Of a stretch of 64,000 nt of DNA, positions 59,394 to 64,000 are shown in pieces. The stretch is taken from NCBI GenBank assembly GCA_029213065.1, contig JARGPH010000005.1, forward strand, positions 131,429-195,428, written 5' to 3'. The DNA comes from Verrucomicrobiales bacterium. Lineage in GTDB: Bacteria; Verrucomicrobiota; Verrucomicrobiia; Verrucomicrobiales; DEV007. The position numbers were made by a program, and so were the translations under genes. How positions within the stretch are numbered: the first letter of the stretch is position 1; each line of letters starts with the position of its first letter. The notes beneath the pieces are model-generated. The model was not told the DNA's origin and searched no databases. It worked only from the letters and a program-made list of their open reading frames with translations.

Positions 59394-61469
59394 ATGCTCC
59401 GGTTATTGTTTTTCGGCTTCGTTTGCCTCTTTGGTTTTGTCAGTGAAGGATGGGCGGTTGAGAAGCCCAATGTCATTTTTATGATGGCTGATGACATGGG
59501 GATGGGGGACACGAGCGCCTATCAGGATTTCACCGGCAACGCCGATGCGGTTCAGCTCGCGACGCCTAACATGGAACGACTCGCCCGAATGGGAGTGCGA
59601 TTCACGGATGCTCACACGCCCTCGTCACGCTGTTCGCTGACCCGCTACGGGTTGCTAACAGGGCGTTATCCGTGGCGGAACCGGCTCAAATACTGGGTCC
59701 TTTTCGGGACGCAGGGCGACCCGATGATCGAGCGGGATCGACCTACCCTCGCGACGATGTTTCAGGACGCGGGATACGGAACAGCGATCGTGGGGAAATG
59801 GCATGTCGGCTTGCGTTTTCGTCGCTCCGACGGGAGTCCTGCGGCGGGTTGGGAGGATGCCGACCTGACTCAGCCCTTGTTCGATTCTCCTGTGGATCAC
59901 GGATTCGAGTTTGCGAGATACACCTCGAGGTCCCATGGCACTTCGGGGCCTTCGCTCCGTGGGAAGGGAAAGAAGCCCAATGGACCTGCGCAAAGCGCGG
60001 GGCCGGGGCATCTCCACGGGGCTGAAATTGTGGGTGCGACAGGCAGGGGAAAGGAACTCATTGCGGATGGTGAAGATGCCTACGTTTTTAATGAGCTGGG
60101 AGGCCGGCACTCGGACATGGCGATTGAGTATCTATCGACCCATCTCGATGGGGGTGAGAACGCGGCGAAGCCCTTTTTTCTCTACTACCCGTCACCGTCG
60201 AATCACTCGCCCTACACGCCGGATACTCATATTGGAGATAAGCCGAGTCGGGGCGCCTCGAGAACGAAGTCGGGGGAAGCGATGGATCTGCGGCATGATT
60301 TTATCTACGAGAACGACCTCATTCTGGGGCGTTTTATCGACTGGTTGGAAGAAAATGACGATCCAAGGAACCCGGGAAAGAAGCTGATCGAGACGACCCT
60401 GGTGGTTTTCACGAGTGACAACGGAGCGGAGAAAAACAGTAAGGTCGCGACGGGGCCGTTTCGCAGCAACAAAGGTTCGACTTACGAGGGCGGGCATCGC
60501 GTTCCCTACCTGGTGGCTTGGGGAGCCGGCGGTATTGGAGATGGCGATGCCGCGACGGATGGTGTCACGAGCGGTGAACTGGTTTGTCATACCGATGTGT
60601 TTGCGACTCTCGCTGAACTGATCGGGAGCGAACTTCCGAATCCTCTTGAAGGAGAACGGGGGGCGGAAGACAGCTTCAGTGTCCTCAAAGCCTGGCGCGG
60701 CGGAGTGCTCGACGAGCGGCCGCCTGTATTTGCTCATGATCACAAAGAGGACAAAAACGATCCCGCAGTGGCGGCGATACGGCTGGATTCACCGACGGTG
60801 GATGGCGAGGTGGTGAAGGGGCAGTGGAAGCTGTTTTTCGATGCCGATTTGCTCCGAAGCGGCAAAACGGTGCCGGTTGAGCTGTATGACTTGAGTTCCG
60901 ATTCCCCGGAGGAAAATAACCGAATCAGTGAGCCCGGATTGGAGCCGCTCGTGAAACATCTCAGTGGTGTTGCGCTGGATCACCGGAATGCGGGCGGGCA
61001 TCGGCTCGCCGCGGCGGCGATGGGGGATCCGGTTCTTTTCGATTTTCGGGGGGACGGGAAAATTGCGTCATCCCATCGCAAGGGCGGCGTTGAGGTGACG
61101 CTGTCCCCGTCGTCCGGTGAGCTGTCGGCGAATCCCCGTGGTGTCGGCGTGAGCGGTGGAGCGTTTGCGCAAGTCGAGGGCGGCGAGTCTATCTCGATCA
61201 CTTTTGACGGGGACGTCGTCGTGCAATCCGCAGCTGTCGTGACTGGAAATGGTGTCTGTGGAGGTTTCTATCAGGTTGGTGACAAGGCGCCTCTGGCGAT
61301 CTACTGCGTCGACGGGGATATTGACGATAAAGATCAGTCCGGGGTTCTCAGTGATATCGGGGTGGTGAAGAAGGGTGAATCGTTCGTTTTGAGCAGCGCG
61401 CCCCACTACGGATCAGAGACTCCGGGGCAGTGGCGCCTGCAGTCGCTTTCGGTGCGGGCCCTGCCGTAA
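59394..61469 (+). CDS. Sulfatase family protein with altered CxPxR motif
   Basis: 691 aa from ATG 59394, where a signal peptide begins (LLFFGFVCLFGFVSEGWA). Sulfatase features are present: PNVIFMMADDMGMGD with the metal-binding Asp pair, GKWHVGL, and TSDNGAEKNSK. The formylglycine motif reads C80-S-L-T-R84, with Leu where CxPxR has Pro (codon CTG). The flanking RYGLLTGRYPWR is normal. Formylglycine conversion may therefore be impaired. After ~560 there is an extra C-terminal beta-rich domain. It would act in the periplasm on sulfate esters, commonly of polysaccharides in this group. A canonical sulfatase follows after 74 bp. Confidence 0.88.
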   Translation: MLRLLFFGFVCLFGFVSEGWAVEKPNVIFMMADDMGMGDTSAYQDFTGNADAVQLATPNMERLARMGVRFTDAHTPSSRCSLTRYGLLTGRYPWRNRLKYWVLFGTQGDPMIERDRPTLATMFQDAGYGTAIVGKWHVGLRFRRSDGSPAAGWEDADLTQPLFDSPVDHGFEFARYTSRSHGTSGPSLRGKGKKPNGPAQSAGPGHLHGAEIVGATGRGKELIADGEDAYVFNELGGRHSDMAIEYLSTHLDGGENAAKPFFLYYPSPSNHSPYTPDTHIGDKPSRGASRTKSGEAMDLRHDFIYENDLILGRFIDWLEENDDPRNPGKKLIETTLVVFTSDNGAEKNSKVATGPFRSNKGSTYEGGHRVPYLVAWGAGGIGDGDAATDGVTSGELVCHTDVFATLAELIGSELPNPLEGERGAEDSFSVLKAWRGGVLDERPPVFAHDHKEDKNDPAVAAIRLDSPTVDGEVVKGQWKLFFDADLLRSGKTVPVELYDLSSDSPEENNRISEPGLEPLVKHLSGVALDHRNAGGHRLAAAAMGDPVLFDFRGDGKIASSHRKGGVEVTLSPSSGELSANPRGVGVSGGAFAQVEGGESISITFDGDVVVQSAAVVTGNGVCGGFYQVGDKAPLAIYCVDGDIDDKDQSGVLSDIGVVKKGESFVLSSAPHYGSETPGQWRLQSLSVRALP

Positions 61470-61543
61470 GAGTGGGCTCCTATGGCGTGATACGGCGGGG
61501 CACCTGCCTTGCAAAATGGCGGAGTCCTGTCGAGATTGAGGAG

Positions 61544-63301
61544 ATGTCTTTTGCAAAGTATCTCCTCGTTTTTTTTGCTGGATTAGCCCTGATCGGCGCC
61601 GGTTCAGTGCAGGCGGCCCCGCGTCCTAACATCATCATCGTGATGCCCGATGATATGGGCTACGGCGATCTCGGTTCAACGGGGAATTCGGTGATCCGGA
61701 CTCCGAATATTGACCGGCTTTCAACCGAGAGCGCGGAAATGACGAATTTCTATGTCAGTCCGGTGTGTTCTCCGACCCGGGCGTCGCTCATGACGGGGCG
61801 CTACAACTACCGCACGCGGGTCATCGACACTTTCAAAGGTCGTTCGATGATGGAGCCCGATGAGGTAACGATTGCGGAGGCGCTCAAGGAGGCCGGTTAT
61901 GTGACGGGGATTTTCGGGAAATGGCACCTCGGTGATAATTTTCCGCTTCGTCCGCAGGAACAGGGATTTGACGAGGTGTTGATTCATCGCGGTGGGGGGC
62001 TCGCACAACCGTCGGAGCCGATTGAGAATGATCGTCGTTACACCGATCCGATTCTTTTTCACAACGGGGAACAGGTTCAGACGAAGGGGTACTGCACCGA
62101 TGTCTATTTTGATGCCGCGATCGATTTCATGAAGAAAAGCAAAGAGGCGGGGGATCCGTTTTTTGTGTATCTCCCGCCGAATGCGCCGCACGGCCCTTAT
62201 CATGACGTGCCGGAGGATTTGCTGGCCTACTACAAGTCGATTGACCTCACCCCGGCACTCGCAGGCAACACCAGCGAGAAACACAAGGACACGGTCGCCC
62301 GCGTTTTCGCGATGGTTGAGAACATCGATGAGAACATGGGCAAAATGGACGACTACCTGAAAGAGTCCGGTCTGATCGACAACACTCTGGTGCTCTTTTT
62401 CACGGATAATGGCCCTAACACGATGCGATACGTGGGGCCGTTTCGCGGGATGAAGGCCGGCGTCCACGAGGGCGGCATTCACACGATGTTCTACGCGCGG
62501 TGGCCTGAAGTGCTTAAGGCGGGGACAAAGAGCGATCGCATTGCCGCCCATATCGATATCATGCCGACTCTGCTGGAGGCAGCGGGCGCGGCGACTCCTG
62601 AAGGGGGCGAGTTCGACGGGAAAAGTATTTTGCCCTTGCTGAAAGGCGAGTCGGAAGGCTGGCCGGACCGTGCTCTTGTTCTTCAGAGTCATCGCGGAGA
62701 TGTCCCGCAGCCGTTTCATCATTTCGCACTGAGAACACAGGACTGGAAGCTGCTTCGCGGAAGCGGGTTTGGCCTCGAGAGCCTTGAGGGAAAAACGAAG
62801 ATTCCCGGATTTGAGCTCTATAAGATTTCGGAAGATCCGGGGGAATCGAAGAATCTTTTTGGAAGTGAGCCGGAGAAGGTAAAGGAATTGCGTCAGAAAT
62901 ATACCGCATGGATGAAGGACGTTTCGACGACAAGGGAGGACAATTATGCGCCACCGCGTATTTTCCTCGGCGTGGATGAGGAACTCATTTCTGATCTCTC
63001 GATTCAGGACTGGCGGGTCGGCGATGAGGCCGGTTGGGGATCTGCCGGCAAATGGATGGTGGATTTTAAGCGAACGGGGCCCTACGAGGTGTCGGTTTCC
63101 TGGACGGATCCCGTCGGTGCGCGGAGTATCACGTTGAATATCGGCGAGAGATCCACCGTCGGGGAGCTGGCAGCGGGAGAAAGCACCATGACCTTTCCAG
63201 CAGTGAGCGTCCCTGAGGGCGAAACCGCCGTATCCGTGGAAGTGGGCGGAGAGATAAAAAAGGGGGAGACGCTTCGCTTTGTCACTTTTGAAAGACAGTA
63301 A
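61544..63301 (+). CDS. Arylsulfatase-type sulfatase
   Basis: 585 aa from ATG 61544 (MSFAKYLLVFFAGLALIGAG), with GAGGAG just upstream. Signal peptide to about residue 25. Canonical motifs: PNIIIVMPDDMGYGDLGSTG, C75-S-P-T-R formylglycine site (SPVCSPTRASLMTGR), GKWHLGDNFP, PNAPHGPYHD and FFTDNGPNT. The C-terminal ~110 residues form a beta-rich extension similar in placement to that of the preceding sulfatase. Periplasmic hydrolysis of sulfate esters is expected after activation by a formylglycine-generating enzyme encoded elsewhere. Confidence 0.93.
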   Translation: MSFAKYLLVFFAGLALIGAGSVQAAPRPNIIIVMPDDMGYGDLGSTGNSVIRTPNIDRLSTESAEMTNFYVSPVCSPTRASLMTGRYNYRTRVIDTFKGRSMMEPDEVTIAEALKEAGYVTGIFGKWHLGDNFPLRPQEQGFDEVLIHRGGGLAQPSEPIENDRRYTDPILFHNGEQVQTKGYCTDVYFDAAIDFMKKSKEAGDPFFVYLPPNAPHGPYHDVPEDLLAYYKSIDLTPALAGNTSEKHKDTVARVFAMVENIDENMGKMDDYLKESGLIDNTLVLFFTDNGPNTMRYVGPFRGMKAGVHEGGIHTMFYARWPEVLKAGTKSDRIAAHIDIMPTLLEAAGAATPEGGEFDGKSILPLLKGESEGWPDRALVLQSHRGDVPQPFHHFALRTQDWKLLRGSGFGLESLEGKTKIPGFELYKISEDPGESKNLFGSEPEKVKELRQKYTAWMKDVSTTREDNYAPPRIFLGVDEELISDLSIQDWRVGDEAGWGSAGKWMVDFKRTGPYEVSVSWTDPVGARSITLNIGERSTVGELAAGESTMTFPAVSVPEGETAVSVEVGGEIKKGETLRFVTFERQ

Positions 63302-63334
63302 CGGTCCCCGGTTTTACTAAACAAAATTTTTGAG

Positions 63335-64000
63335 ATGCTAAGAAATATTTCACTGGTTATTGCAGGTGCTGCCCTGGGCGTTTTTCCCGGAATGGTGGCG
63401 GCGGATGAAGCTGCTTTCGACAAAATCGAGCCCATCCTGATGGATTATTGCTACGACTGTCATGGTGACGGTATGGACAAGGGGGACTTCGCGATGGACG
63501 ACTACGATTCAGTCGCAGAGCACCTCGACAATTTTGATGTCTGGTACGAAATTTGGAAGAACGTGAGAAGTAATCTCATGCCGCCGGCTGACAAGCCACA
63601 GTTCAAGTCGGAGGAACGGGACGCGGTTCTCGCCTTTATTGAGAGTAAGGTTTTCAAAATTGATCACGAGAATCCCGATCCCGGTCGTGTCACGATTCGG
63701 CGGATGAATCGCGAGGAATATCGCTATACGATTCAGGATTTGCTCAATGTGCATCTTCCCGCCTACGATCTTCTCCCCGCCGATGATACCGGTTACGGAT
63801 TCGATACGATCGGTGATGTCCTGAGTATTTCGCCATTGTTGATGGAGAAGTATCTCGAAGCGGCGGAGGTCGTGGTCGAGAAGGGCGTTTCGACTAACGA
63901 GCCCGAGATCGTGGAATGGTGGCCATCACTGGATTCGTTCAAAGACGAGCGAAGCGGTGATTGGAGCGTGAGCTGGATGCCTTTCAATCACGCACGGAAG
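63335..64000 (+). CDS. PVC-type cytochrome protein (CxxCH and DUF1587), 5' part
   Basis: The frame is open to the window edge (222 codons seen). ATG 63335 begins a signal peptide (MLRNISLVIAGAALGVFPGM). A haem-binding CYDCH lies at residues ~43-47, followed by GDGMDKGDFAMDDY and DVWYEIWKNVRSNLMPP, the planctomycete-type cytochrome c. DUF1587 follows: VTIRRMNREEYRYTIQDLLN and DDTGYGFDTIGDVLSISPLL. The full protein is usually ~750-900 aa with further DUF domains to the C-terminus. It is expected to be periplasmic and is often found near sulfatases and other secreted PVC proteins. Confidence 0.9.
   Translation, partial: MLRNISLVIAGAALGVFPGMVAADEAAFDKIEPILMDYCYDCHGDGMDKGDFAMDDYDSVAEHLDNFDVWYEIWKNVRSNLMPPADKPQFKSEERDAVLAFIESKVFKIDHENPDPGRVTIRRMNREEYRYTIQDLLNVHLPAYDLLPADDTGYGFDTIGDVLSISPLLMEKYLEAAEVVVEKGVSTNEPEIVEWWPSLDSFKDERSGDWSVSWMPFNHARK

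Overview
The window looks like Verrucomicrobiota chromosome, with the wider PVC group possible. The right third carries families typical of that group: a planctomycete-type DUF1587/CxxCH cytochrome, formylglycine sulfatases, a Pirellula/Verrucomicrobia-type dehydrogenase propeller fused to a cupredoxin, SufT/SufU and PssA. This assignment rests on gene content and protein style only; no rRNA is present.

Layout. (1) Positions 1-21435 hold one tightly packed plus-strand defence operon. It is a class 1 DISARM system: drmD (its 5' part lies outside the window), drmMI, drmA, drmB, drmC. Two extra proteins are built into it, a 410-aa PLD-fold-like protein and a 684-aa SMC-like coiled-coil ATPase. 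A DUF6361 - PLD nuclease - SNF2-type helicase triad follows without a break. Most junctions overlap by 1-8 nt, which argues for co-transcription and translational coupling. (2) Positions 21.9-29.1 kb hold mobile-element genes: a DUF3102-like protein, a probable ribbon-helix-helix regulator, a PD-(D/E)XK nuclease with a likely Fe-S cluster, a DUF932 protein, two small membrane proteins and a complete divergent DNA polymerase III sliding clamp with an added tail. Several intergenic gaps there carry similar GC-rich hairpins. (3) Positions 29.4-34.5 kb hold four consecutive TIR-domain genes of different architecture: membrane-TIR, TIR-TIR, TIR-TM-TPR and SLOG-TIR. This is a candidate NAD-nucleotide signalling defence cassette. 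(4) Positions 34.6-41.5 kb hold poorly known element genes (a zinc-ribbon, perhaps primase-like protein, and small ORFans), an excisionase-like protein, an XRE-like protein and a tyrosine integrase. The integrase sits beside tRNA-Glu(UUC), whose 3' end faces it. The simplest reading is that everything left of the tRNA is a genomic island inserted at tRNA-Glu, with its far end beyond position 1.

(5) Positions 41.8-64 kb are ordinary chromosome: a Na+/Ca2+ antiporter, a rhodanese-like/SufU/SufT Fe-S operon, phosphatidylserine synthase, an SDR, an EF-hand lipoprotein, a pseudopilin-like protein, a large secreted SGNH/propeller/cupredoxin protein, a MacA/MacB-type export pair, a Ser/Thr kinase with a membrane anchor, two sulfatases (one with an altered active-site motif) and the start of a PVC cytochrome gene.

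Most promising for novelty are the extended DISARM operon, the four-gene TIR cassette with its SLOG-TIR fusion, and the island-borne sliding clamp module.
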